From Paracoccus sp. MA (GTDB taxonomy: Bacteria; Pseudomonadota; Alphaproteobacteria; Rhodobacterales; Rhodobacteraceae), in the NCBI RefSeq assembly GCF_020990385.1, contig NZ_CP087598.1, positions 161,001 to 225,000 of the forward strand: a DNA stretch of 64,000 nucleotides, in the 5' to 3' direction. The position numbers and the translations under genes are program-made. The stretch's first letter is position 1; each line of letters starts with the position of its first letter. This document shows, piece by piece, positions 28,279 to 35,811 of the stretch. The notes below the pieces were generated by a model that saw only the letters and a program-made list of their open reading frames with translations, did not search any database and was not told the origin of the DNA.

Positions 28279-28286
28279 GGTGAAAG

Positions 28287-29258
28287 ATGAAAGCTGCAAC
28301 CGCCATCCTGACCTCGGCCCTGTGCCTGGGTTTCGCCCTGCCGGCCGCCGCCAACCGGGTGTTCGTCAGCAATGAAAAGGGCAATGACGTCACCGTGCTG
28401 GACAGCGAGACGCTGGAGGTGATCGGCACCTATCCGGTCGGCGCCCGCCCGCGCGGCATCACCATCAGCCCGGACGGGAAGGAGCTTTACGTCTGCGCCT
28501 CGGACGACGACCTGGTGCGGGTTTTCAATCCCGAGACGATGGAAGAGATGCACACCCTGCCTTCCGGTCCCGACCCCGAGCTGTTCGTGCTGCACCCTTC
28601 GGGCAATCCGCTCTACATCGCGAACGAGGACGACAACCTGGTGACCGTGGTCGACACCCAGACCCACAAGGTCCTGGCCGAGATCCCGGTCGGCGTCGAG
28701 CCCGAGGGCATGGGCGTCAGCCCCGACGGCAAGGTGGTCATCAACACATCGGAAACCACCAACATGGCGCATTTCATCGACAGCGAAAGCTTCGAGATCT
28801 TCGCCAATGTGCTGGTGGATTCCCGCCCGCGCTTCGCGCAGTTCAACGATGCCGGGACCAAGCTTTACGTCAGTTCGGAAATCGGCGGCACGGTCAGCGT
28901 GATCGATCCGGCGACGCAGGAGATCACCAAGAAGATCAGCTTCGAGATCCCCGGCGTGCTGCCCGAGGCGATTCAGCCGGTCGGCGTGCGCGTCACCGGC
29001 GACGGCAGCAAGGTCTTCGTCGCCCTGGGCCCGGCCAACCGCGTCGCGGTGATCGACGGCGAGACCGACGAGGTCCAGGAATATCTGCTGGTCGGCCAGC
29101 GCGTCTGGCAGATGGCCTTCACGCCGGACGAGAAATACCTGTTCACCACGAACGGCAATTCCAACGATGTTTCGGTGATCGACGTGGCGGCGCTGAAGGT
29201 CGTCAAATCCGTGCCCGTGGGCCAGCAGCCCTGGGGCGTGGTCGTCGCGCCCAACTGA
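28287..29258 (+). CDS. PQQ-dependent-catabolism-associated beta-propeller protein
   Basis: 323-residue exported protein (signal to PAAANR, residue 23) of seven YVTN-type repeats, each like NRVFVSNEKGNDVTVLDSE, with GARPRGITISPDGKELYV and GQQPWGVVVAPN at the end. This full-length propeller family occurs with PQQ-dependent alcohol oxidation and the ABC system encoded around it. It lies 8 bp after the binding-protein gene. The molecular role is unknown. Confidence 0.85.
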   Translation: MKAATAILTSALCLGFALPAAANRVFVSNEKGNDVTVLDSETLEVIGTYPVGARPRGITISPDGKELYVCASDDDLVRVFNPETMEEMHTLPSGPDPELFVLHPSGNPLYIANEDDNLVTVVDTQTHKVLAEIPVGVEPEGMGVSPDGKVVINTSETTNMAHFIDSESFEIFANVLVDSRPRFAQFNDAGTKLYVSSEIGGTVSVIDPATQEITKKISFEIPGVLPEAIQPVGVRVTGDGSKVFVALGPANRVAVIDGETDEVQEYLLVGQRVWQMAFTPDEKYLFTTNGNSNDVSVIDVAALKVVKSVPVGQQPWGVVVAPN

Positions 29259-29281
29259 CAGGTTAAGAGGGAGGAAGAACC

Positions 29282-29863
29282 ATGACCCGTTTGCTGACCA
29301 TCCTGCTGCTCATGGCAGGGCTGGCCGCCCCCGCCGCGGCGCAGGAAACCGCGCCCGATGCCGGCGCAGATGCCGGTGCCGCAACCGACGGCGCGGCCGC
29401 GGCCGAGCAGGATGACGATGACGATGACGACGATGATGATGGCGGCGAAGCGGCCGGTGCCGCCGGAGGCGTGCACGAGGCGGGGGCCAAGTTCGATTAC
29501 GGCTTCTCGGGGATCATGGCGCGCGACAACCGCACCGATCTGGCGCCGCTGACGCTCGCCTCGGGCCAGCCGGTCGCGACGGCGGAATACAAGCTGAAAT
29601 CGGGCGGCTTCTACCGCATCGACATCAACGCGGACGGCAGCCAGGAGCTGGCGCTGTCTGGCGGCGACTTCTTCCGCGCCATCTGGATCAACGAGGTGGT
29701 GATCAACGATATCGAGATCCGGCCGATGGGCGTGCATTCGCTGGAATTCGACGATGCCGGCACCGCGACGCTCAGCTTCATCGCCATCGTTCCGGGCCGC
29801 TATACGCTGTCGATCCCCGGCTCGCAGGGCGAAACCCAGCAGGCGGTGTTCAACATCCAGTAA
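29282..29863 (+). CDS. Secreted protein with ten-aspartate run
   Basis: 193-residue exported protein (signal to PAAAQE). An Ala/Asp-rich N-terminal segment ends in EQ followed by ten consecutive Asp (residues about 44-53). A compact beta-rich C-terminal domain follows (residues about 68-193), with KSGGFYRIDINADGSQELAL, ELAL-GGDFFRAIWINEVV-type text and a final PGRYTLSIPGSQ. I do not recognise a named family. The Asp run would bind hard cations such as Ca2+ or Ln3+ in principle. Its place between the propeller and the ABC ATPase in an XoxF region suggests metal handling (inference). Confidence 0.75.
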   Translation: MTRLLTILLLMAGLAAPAAAQETAPDAGADAGAATDGAAAAEQDDDDDDDDDDGGEAAGAAGGVHEAGAKFDYGFSGIMARDNRTDLAPLTLASGQPVATAEYKLKSGGFYRIDINADGSQELALSGGDFFRAIWINEVVINDIEIRPMGVHSLEFDDAGTATLSFIAIVPGRYTLSIPGSQGETQQAVFNIQ

Positions 29864-29899
29864 GCAGGAGGGGCGGAGCCCCGGCTCCGCCTCGGCCAG

Positions 29900-30619
29900 A
29901 TGCCGCAGGACGCGCTTTCCATTCAGCATGTCAGCCACAGTTTCGGTCGCGTCCCTGCGCTGAAGGACGTGTCTCTGACCGTGCCGCGCGGCGGCTTCAC
30001 CGCGCTGCTGGGGGTGAACGGCGCCGGCAAGACCACGCTGTTCTCGCTGATCACCCGGCTTTACGACAACACCTCGGGCCGGATCGAGGTCGCCGGCCAC
30101 GACCTGCGGCGCGAGCCGGGCGCGGCGCTGGCGCGGCTGGGGGTGGTGTTCCAGTCCCGGGCGCTGGATGCCGACCTGACCGTGGCGCAGAACCTGGACT
30201 ATCACGCCGCGCTGCACGGCATCCCGCGGCGCGAGGCGCGGGCGCGCGCCGCCGAGGTGCTGGCGCAGGTCGGCCTGTCGGACCGGCTGGACACGCGGGT
30301 CTCGGCGCTGTCGGGCGGCCAGAGCCGCCGGGCCGAGATCGCCCGCGCCCTGATCCACCGCCCCGAGATCCTGCTTCTGGACGAGCCGACCGTCGGGCTT
30401 GACGTGAAATCCCGCGCCGAGGTGGTGGCGCTGACCCGCGAACTGACCCGTGGCGGGGTCTCGGCGCTTTGGGCCACGCATATTCTCGACGAGATCCGGC
30501 CCGAGGACGGGCTGGTCATCCTGCACCGGGGCGAGGTGCTGGCCCGCGGCAATGCCGGCGCCATCGGCGGCGACGACCTGACCGCCACCTTCCTGCGCCT
30601 GACCGGAGAGGAGGCATGA
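29900..30619 (+). CDS. ABC transporter ATP-binding protein, PQQ-associated (LutE-like)
   Basis: 239-residue ATPase with Walker A GVNGAGKTTL (residues about 38-47), signature ALSGGQSRRAEIARAL, Walker B ILLLDEPTVGLDVKSR and an H-loop in LWATHILDE. It belongs to the ATPase family found with PQQ-dependent alcohol dehydrogenase systems. Its stop overlaps the permease start (ATGA), giving a dedicated ATPase-permease pair. Confidence 0.87.
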   Translation: MPQDALSIQHVSHSFGRVPALKDVSLTVPRGGFTALLGVNGAGKTTLFSLITRLYDNTSGRIEVAGHDLRREPGAALARLGVVFQSRALDADLTVAQNLDYHAALHGIPRREARARAAEVLAQVGLSDRLDTRVSALSGGQSRRAEIARALIHRPEILLLDEPTVGLDVKSRAEVVALTRELTRGGVSALWATHILDEIRPEDGLVILHRGEVLARGNAGAIGGDDLTATFLRLTGEEA

Positions 30620-31434
30620 GCCACCGCCTGACCCCGCGCATGTGGCTGACCGCCTTCCTGGGCATCGCCCGGCGCGAGACCTTGCGCTTCGTCAACCAGC
30701 GCGGCCGCTTTCTTGCGGCTCTGGTCCGGCCCCTGGTCTGGCTGTTCATCTTTGCCGCCGGCTTCCGCGCCGTGCTGGGCCTGTCGATCACGCCGCCCTA
30801 CCAGACCTATGTGCTTTACGAGGTCTATGTGACCCCGGGCCTTTGCGCGATGATCCAGCTGTTCAACGGCATGCAGTCCTCGCTGTCGATGGTCTACGAC
30901 CGCGAGACCGGGGCGATGCGCACCCTGCTCGTCAGCCCGTTTCCGCGCTGGTTCCTTTTGGCCTGCAAGCTGGTGGCGGGGGTGATCGTCTCGATCATCC
31001 AGGTCTATGCCTTCCTGGCCATCGCCTGGTTCTGGGGGATCGAGCCGCCCCCCGTCGGCTACCTGGCCGTGCTGCCGGCGCTGATGCTCTCGGGGCTGAT
31101 GCTGGGGGCGATGGGGCTGTTCCTGTCCTCGGCCATCCGGCAGCTGGAAAACTTCGCCGGGGTGATGAATTTCGTCATCTTCCCGATGTTCTTCGCCTCC
31201 AGCGCGCTTTACCCGCTGTGGCGGATGAACGAAAGCTCGCCGCTGCTGCACGACATCTGCGCGGCCAATCCCTTCACCCATGCGGTTGAGTTGATCCGCT
31301 TTGCCCTTTACGCGCGCTTCGATCTTCTGTCCTTCTCGGTGGTGTCGGGTTGCCTGATCCTGTTCTTTGCAGGGGCCGTGTTCATGTATGATCCGGCCAA
31401 GGGGCTCTGGGCCCGGCGAAAGGGGGGAGCATGA
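30616..31434 (+). CDS. ABC-2-type permease, PQQ-associated (LutF-like)
   Basis: 272-residue membrane protein with six hydrophobic segments and the ABC-2 layout: LVRPLVWLFIFAAGFRAV early, MVYDRETGAMRTLLVSPFPRW in the cytoplasmic coupling region, FPMFFASSALYPLWRM and NPFTHAVELIRFALYARF. ABC-2 permeases are usually exporters, which is unusual beside a periplasmic binding protein. The same combination is described for the lut lanthanide cluster and PQQ systems. It overlaps the ATPase and the following secreted-protein gene. Confidence 0.85.
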   Translation: MSHRLTPRMWLTAFLGIARRETLRFVNQRGRFLAALVRPLVWLFIFAAGFRAVLGLSITPPYQTYVLYEVYVTPGLCAMIQLFNGMQSSLSMVYDRETGAMRTLLVSPFPRWFLLACKLVAGVIVSIIQVYAFLAIAWFWGIEPPPVGYLAVLPALMLSGLMLGAMGLFLSSAIRQLENFAGVMNFVIFPMFFASSALYPLWRMNESSPLLHDICAANPFTHAVELIRFALYARFDLLSFSVVSGCLILFFAGAVFMYDPAKGLWARRKGGA

Positions 31435-32039
31435 GATACCTGGTTCTGGCGTTTTGTCTTGCCGCGACCGCAATGACGACCGCAACCGCCGCGCAGGCGG
31501 AAAGCGGCGCCGATCCCGACTGGCCCTGCGTGCAGCGCAAGCAGCCGCATCTGTCGCTGGGACAGATGTGGTCCGGGCCCGAGCCGGACGAGGCCGTGCG
31601 CGAGCTGGCCCGCACGCCCGAGATCGCGGCGCTGGCCGACCGGCTGGAACAGCGCCGCCTGCCGCTGGCCGAGGCCGAGGCCGAGATCGCCGAATTCGCC
31701 AAGGGCGCCGACAACACCCAGCTGACCGCGCTGATGGTGGCGATCTTCGACCGGATCGACCCGCATCGCGCCGCGCTGATCGCGGGGATCGCGCGCTATG
31801 GCCACAAGCAGGTCGATCTGGCACAAAGGATCGAGGATCACCGCAGGAAGATGGAAGAGATGCAAAAGGCCGAGACGCCCGATTTCGACGCCATCGACGC
31901 CGAGGAAGAGCAGCTCGACTGGGACATGCGCATCTTCCAGGACCGCCAGCAGGCCCTGACCTATGTCTGCGAGACGCCGGTGATCCTGGAGCAGCGGGTC
32001 TTTGGCCTGGCCCGCGCCATCGCGGCGGGGCTGAAATGA
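31431..32039 (+). CDS. Secreted alpha-helical protein of the PQQ/lut-type cluster
   Basis: 202-residue protein with a signal peptide to about AAQAES, then DPDWPCVQRKQPHLSLGQMW, a conserved-looking opening with one Cys. The rest is mostly helical and charged (RTPEIAALADRLEQRRL, RIEDHRRKMEEMQKAE) with a second Cys at TYVCETPVILEQR. I do not recognise a domain. Position after the permease (ATGA overlap) suggests equivalence to the exported proteins of lut-type clusters. It overlaps mobA by 4 bp. Confidence 0.7.
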   Translation: MRYLVLAFCLAATAMTTATAAQAESGADPDWPCVQRKQPHLSLGQMWSGPEPDEAVRELARTPEIAALADRLEQRRLPLAEAEAEIAEFAKGADNTQLTALMVAIFDRIDPHRAALIAGIARYGHKQVDLAQRIEDHRRKMEEMQKAETPDFDAIDAEEEQLDWDMRIFQDRQQALTYVCETPVILEQRVFGLARAIAAGLK

Positions 32040-32638
32040 CCCTGCTGCCCGCCGTCATCCTGGCCGGGGGCCTGTCCACCCGCATGGGCGGCGGCAACAA
32101 GGCGCTGCGGATGCTGGCGGGCGAGACTTTGCTGGCGCGGGTGATCGCCCGGCTTCGCCCGCAATGCGGCGGGCTGGCGATCAATGCCAATGGCGATCCG
32201 GAACAATTCGCCGCATACGGCCTGCCGGTGATCGCGGACGGCTTTGCGGGCTTTGCCGGGCCGCTGGCGGGCGTTCTGGCCGGCATGGACTGGGCGGCGG
32301 GCGAGGGGGCCGGGAGCGTGGTCAGCGTCAGCGTCGACACGCCCTTCCTGCCCGAGGATCTGGTGCATCGCCTGCGCGAGGCCCGGGGGCGCAGCGGCCT
32401 CGCCATCGCCGCCAGCCCCGACGAAAGCGGGCGGCTGCGCGATCACCCGACCTGCGCGCTCTGGCCCGTGGCCCTGCGCGGCGAGCTGCGCGAGGCATTG
32501 GAATCCGGCCTGCACCGCATCGGCCAGTTCGCGGCCGCCTATGATCCGGGGCGGGCGGTCTTCGACAGCCGCCCCGTCGACCCGTTCCTGAACCTGAACA
32601 CGCCCGAGGACCTGGCCCGCGCCGCCCGGCTGGTCTAG
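32036..32638 (+). CDS. mobA: Molybdenum cofactor guanylyltransferase
   Basis: 200-residue enzyme that attaches GMP to Mo-molybdopterin to make MGD. It has the nucleotidyltransferase opening ILAGGLSTRMGGGNKAL, the VSVDTPFLP metal-binding motif and a C-terminal LNLNTPEDLARA. MGD is needed by the formate dehydrogenase at the left end of the window. It is the last gene of the rightward run and overlaps the previous gene by 4 bp. Its end overlaps the converging thiX by 4 bp. Confidence 0.9.
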   Translation: MTLLPAVILAGGLSTRMGGGNKALRMLAGETLLARVIARLRPQCGGLAINANGDPEQFAAYGLPVIADGFAGFAGPLAGVLAGMDWAAGEGAGSVVSVSVDTPFLPEDLVHRLREARGRSGLAIAASPDESGRLRDHPTCALWPVALRGELREALESGLHRIGQFAAAYDPGRAVFDSRPVDPFLNLNTPEDLARAARLV

Positions 32639-33366
32639 GCGCCGTATCGCCGCCAGAGCCGATGCAGCGCCATGGCCACCACCCTGGCGAAGATCACCGT
32701 CATCACCGACAGCACCAGCAGCGCGGCAAAGACCAGGTCGGTCTTCATCCGGCCGTTGGCATGGATCATCAGCGCCCCCAGGCCGCGCGCGCCGCCGACC
32801 CATTCGCCGATCACCGCGCCGATGGGCGCATAGACCGCCGCCAGCCGCAGCCCGGTGGCCAGGCTGGGCAGCGCCGCCGGGATGCGCAGGTGGCGCATGA
32901 TGCGGATGCGGCCGGCGCCCATGACCTGCGCCAGGTCCAGCGCCGCCTGCGGTGTGCGCATCAGCCCGTCCAGGAAGGCGCTGGCCACCGGGAAGAACAC
33001 GATCAGCACCGTCATGGCGATCTTGGGCGCCATGCCGAAGCCCAGCCACAGGGTCAGGATCGGCGCCAGGGCAAAGACCGGGATGGTCTGGCTGAAGGTC
33101 AGGATCGGCCGCAGAACGCCGGTCAGCCTGAGCGAAAATCCCATCGCCACGGCGAGCGCCGCGCCGAGCGCCGAGCCGAGCGCGAAGCCCAGCACCACCT
33201 CGGTCAGGGTGAAGCCGGCATGGCGGGCGATCTCGGCCCGGTTCAGCCACAGCGCCTCGGCCACCGCCGCGGGCGAGGGCAGCAGGAAGGGCGGCATGCC
33301 CGCCAGCCAGATGACGCCCTGCCACAGCGCCAGCACGGTCAGGATCAGCGCGGCGACGGTCTTCAT
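32635..33366 (-). CDS. thiX: Thiamin-precursor ABC transporter permease
   Basis: 243-residue inner-membrane permease of the SsuC/TauC/ThiX type with about six hydrophobic segments. The EAA-type coupling loop is around LAQVMGAGRIRIMRHLRIPAALPS, described here as residues about 146-169. It ends the thiamin operon and overlaps thiZ by 4 bp. With ThiY and ThiZ it should import formylaminopyrimidine-type HMP precursors. Confidence 0.88.
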   Translation of the reverse strand: MKTVAALILTVLALWQGVIWLAGMPPFLLPSPAAVAEALWLNRAEIARHAGFTLTEVVLGFALGSALGAALAVAMGFSLRLTGVLRPILTFSQTIPVFALAPILTLWLGFGMAPKIAMTVLIVFFPVASAFLDGLMRTPQAALDLAQVMGAGRIRIMRHLRIPAALPSLATGLRLAAVYAPIGAVIGEWVGGARGLGALMIHANGRMKTDLVFAALLVLSVMTVIFARVVAMALHRLWRRYGA

Positions 33367-34154
33367 GCCATCATCCCCCGCATCAGCTCGGCCTGCAGCG
33401 CCAGCACCTCGGGCGCGTCATAGGGCCGGGCGGCGGCTTTCGGGCGCGGCGCGGGGACGGGCCATTCGCTGAGCCCCTGTTCGCGCAGCAGCAGGATGCG
33501 GTCGCCCAGCCGCGCCGCCTCGGCCGGGTCGTGGGTGACCAGCAGCACCGTTCGGCCTTCCAGCAGCCTTGCCGCCAAGTCCTGCATCTGCGCCCGGGTG
33601 CGGGCGTCGAGCGCCGAGAAGGGCTCGTCGAGCAGTACCAGCGGCCGGTCCTCGAACAGGGTGCGGGCTAGGGCCACGCGCTGGCGCTGGCCGCCGGACA
33701 GGTTGGCGGGCAGGTGATGGGCGCGGTCGGTCAGGCCCACCGCTTCGATCAGCGAGGCCGCGCGGGCGGCGGGGTCGGCAGGGGGCTCTGCCCCCCGCCG
33801 CAGCGGCCCCTTGACGGGGCCGCTGCGGCGTCCCCCGGGATATTTGGACAAGAAAGAACCCTGCAGGCCGCCGCGCAGCCGGGCGCCCAGGGTGACATTG
33901 CCGGTCACGTCGAGCCAGGGAATCAGCCCGGGGTCCTGGGCCATCAGCGCCACGGGCTGGTCGCGCGTCACCTCGCCCTGGAAACGCGCGCCGGTCTCCA
34001 GCCCGGCGATCAGCCGCAGGATGGTGGACTTTCCGACGCCCGAAGGGCCGAGCAGGCAGGTCCAGCCCGCGCCTTCCAGCCGCAGCTCGACGGGGGCGAA
34101 GAGCGGCGCCTCGCCGACCCAGGCGCGGCCGCGGACCGAGGCCGCCGCGGTCAT
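33363..34154 (-). CDS. thiZ: Thiamin-precursor ABC transporter ATPase carrying an inserted repeat
   Basis: 263-residue ATPase with Walker A GPSGVGKSTILRL (residues about 34-46), Q-loop MAQDPGLIPW, signature NLSGGQRQRVALARTL, Walker B PLVLLDEPFSALDARTR and H-loop LLVTHD. Residues about 98-125 (SFLSKYPGGRRSG...RRGAEPPA) are Arg/Gly/Pro-rich and have no counterpart in the family. They are encoded by a palindromic element at 33781-33858 that keeps the frame open. The insertion falls in the helical subdomain between Q-loop and signature, so activity could survive. It overlaps tenA and thiX by 4 bp. Confidence 0.85.
   Translation of the reverse strand: MTAAASVRGRAWVGEAPLFAPVELRLEGAGWTCLLGPSGVGKSTILRLIAGLETGARFQGEVTRDQPVALMAQDPGLIPWLDVTGNVTLGARLRGGLQGSFLSKYPGGRRSGPVKGPLRRGAEPPADPAARAASLIEAVGLTDRAHHLPANLSGGQRQRVALARTLFEDRPLVLLDEPFSALDARTRAQMQDLAARLLEGRTVLLVTHDPAEAARLGDRILLLREQGLSEWPVPAPRPKAAARPYDAPEVLALQAELMRGMMA
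33781..33858. repeat. Palindromic repeat element inserted in thiZ
   Basis: The element contains two hairpins: GGGGGC/GCCCCC (33781-33795) and a perfect 14-bp stem GCCGCAGCGGCCCC (33797-33810) with its complement (33816-33829) around TTGAC. A tail follows that includes CCCGGGATATTTGGACAAG up to 33858. The tail resembles the palindrome between livH and livM (GGGTATTTGGAAAACAAAGA). This looks like a dispersed non-autonomous intergenic repeat that has landed in a gene. Confidence 0.7.
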
Positions 34155-34828
34155 GCGCCGCCCAGCTCCCAGAAGGCGACTTCGAGCCGGGTGGCGGTGG
34201 CGAAGCGATCCGACAGGGCGGCCCAGCGGGGGCTTTCCTGGGGCGCCGCGCCCAGCCGCTTGCGGATGGCGCTGTCCAGAAGCGCGCCGGCCGAGACGCA
34301 GGCGGCCTGGTATTCGGCGCCGGCATAGGTGTCGATCCATTCGCGATAGGGTGTGTCGGGCGCCGCTTCCTGGGCCAGCCGCAGCCCGATCTCGCCATAG
34401 CCCAGCACGCAGGGCATCAGCGCCGCCAGCAGGTCGAGGAAATCGCCCGAATAGCCGGCTTCCAGCACATAGCGGGTATAGGCGATATTGGTCACCGCCT
34501 CGGGCGTATCGGTCAGCACCTCGGGGCCCAGGCCGGCGCGGGCGCAGGTCTGCACATGCAGGCCCATCTCGTGGTCCAGCAGCGTGTGGACCGTGGCGGA
34601 ACAGGCCCGCATCTCGTCCAGGTCGCCGGCCTTGACCACCGCCAGCGCCCAGGCGCGCGAGAAGTTCTTGAGGAACAGGTAATCCTGCACCAGATAGGTC
34701 AGGAAGCAGGATTGCGGCAGGGTGCCGTCGCGCAGACCCTCGACGAAGGGGTGCCGGGTATAGGCGTCCCAGTCGGGCTGCGCCGCGGCCCGCCAGGCCG
34801 CGAAGGCATGGCCATAGGCGACGCTCAT
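34151..34828 (-). CDS. tenA: Thiaminase II / aminopyrimidine aminohydrolase TenA
   Basis: 225-residue all-helical enzyme that hydrolyses aminomethyl-HMP and related thiamin breakdown products to HMP for salvage. It has FVEGLRDGTLPQSCFLTYLVQDYLFL, described here as residues about 28-53, the catalytic-Cys region LMPCVLGYGEIG and a C-terminal Glu-containing FWELGG. It lies between thiY and thiZ with 4-bp overlaps, linking salvage to precursor import. Confidence 0.93.
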   Translation of the reverse strand: MSVAYGHAFAAWRAAAQPDWDAYTRHPFVEGLRDGTLPQSCFLTYLVQDYLFLKNFSRAWALAVVKAGDLDEMRACSATVHTLLDHEMGLHVQTCARAGLGPEVLTDTPEAVTNIAYTRYVLEAGYSGDFLDLLAALMPCVLGYGEIGLRLAQEAAPDTPYREWIDTYAGAEYQAACVSAGALLDSAIRKRLGAAPQESPRWAALSDRFATATRLEVAFWELGGA

Positions 34829-35811
34829 TCCGCCGCCCCCACGTCTGCTGCTTCCGCGTCTGCCGCTTCCGCGTCTGCCGCCCCCACGTCCAGGGCCAGG
34901 TCCGAGACCGGCAGCACGCTGTCGACCAGCCCGGCCTCGTGCAGGAATTGCTCGAACCGGGCATAGCGGCCCTGGTCCAGCGCCGCGGGCGATTGCGAGA
35001 AGCGCGGCAGCGTCTCCTTCCAGGCCTCGGCGTTCAGCTCGTCCTTGAGGTCGGGCGCGGTGGCCGAGAACAGCTGCCAGCTTTCCTCGGGGTGGTTGAC
35101 CAGATATTGCGCGCCGCGCTCGACCGCGTGCAGCAGGCGGCGGGTGCGGTCCACGTCCAGATTGGCCGGATTGGCGACGAAGATCAGCTCGTCATAGGTT
35201 GGCACGCCGCTTTCCTCGACGAAGAAGCAGCGGCCCTCGGCGCCTTCCAGCCGCATCTGCGTCAGCTCGAAATTGCGATAGGCGCCGATGGTGGCATCGA
35301 CCTGGCCGGCGATCAGCGCCGGCGACAGCGACCAGTTGACGTTGATCATCTCGACATCGCCGGTGGTCAGCCCGGCATGGGCCAGGATGGCCTGCACCAG
35401 CGCGCTTTCCACGCCCGAGACCGAATAGCCGATCTTCTTGCCCTTGAGATCCTCGAGCGTCTGCACCGGGCCGTCGGCCTTGACCATCAGGCAGTTCAGC
35501 GGCGTCGCGACCAGCGTGCCGACGCGCTTGAGCGGCAGGCCCTCATGCACCTGCAGGTGCAGCTGCGGCTGGTAGCTGATGGCGTAATCGGCCTTGCCGG
35601 CGGCGACCAGTTTCGGCGGGTCGGCGGGATCGGCAGGGGCGACGACCTCGACCTCCAGCCCCTCCTCGGCGAAGAAGCCCTTTTCCTGGGCGACGATGAT
35701 CGGGGCGTGGTCGGGGTTCACGAACCAGTCCAGGATCAGCGTGACCTTGTCTTGGGCCAGAACGGGCTGGGCCAGCAGGGCGAAGGCGGCGGCAAGGGTC
35801 AGATGTTTCAT
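34825..35811 (-). CDS. thiY: HMP-precursor periplasmic binding protein
   Basis: 328-residue exported protein (signal to PVLAQD) of the NMT1/ThiY family that binds N-formyl-aminomethylpyrimidine. It has LILDWFVNPDHAPIIVAQEK at the start of the mature domain, YAISYQPQLHLQVHEGLPLK and GYSVSGVESALVQAILA. The start at 35811 is set by the signal peptide. The last 20 residues are an odd ADAEA-rich tail encoded by 15-bp tandem repeats at 34844-34888. It overlaps thiF and tenA by 4 bp. Confidence 0.9.
   Translation of the reverse strand: MKHLTLAAAFALLAQPVLAQDKVTLILDWFVNPDHAPIIVAQEKGFFAEEGLEVEVVAPADPADPPKLVAAGKADYAISYQPQLHLQVHEGLPLKRVGTLVATPLNCLMVKADGPVQTLEDLKGKKIGYSVSGVESALVQAILAHAGLTTGDVEMINVNWSLSPALIAGQVDATIGAYRNFELTQMRLEGAEGRCFFVEESGVPTYDELIFVANPANLDVDRTRRLLHAVERGAQYLVNHPEESWQLFSATAPDLKDELNAEAWKETLPRFSQSPAALDQGRYARFEQFLHEAGLVDSVLPVSDLALDVGAADAEAADAEAADVGAAE
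34844..34888. repeat. 15-bp tandem repeat in the thiY 3' end
   Basis: Three head-to-tail units, the first two TCTGCTGCTTCCGCG and TCTGCCGCTTCCGCG, the third diverging at its end (TCTGCCGCCCCCACG). A partial unit lies just before. On the coding strand each adds an Ala/Asp/Glu pentapeptide. Copy number could vary without breaking the frame. Confidence 0.8.

Noticed and set aside
34844..34888. CRISPR-like repeat
   Set aside because: Units are 15 bp, directly adjacent without spacers, and in the coding frame of thiY.
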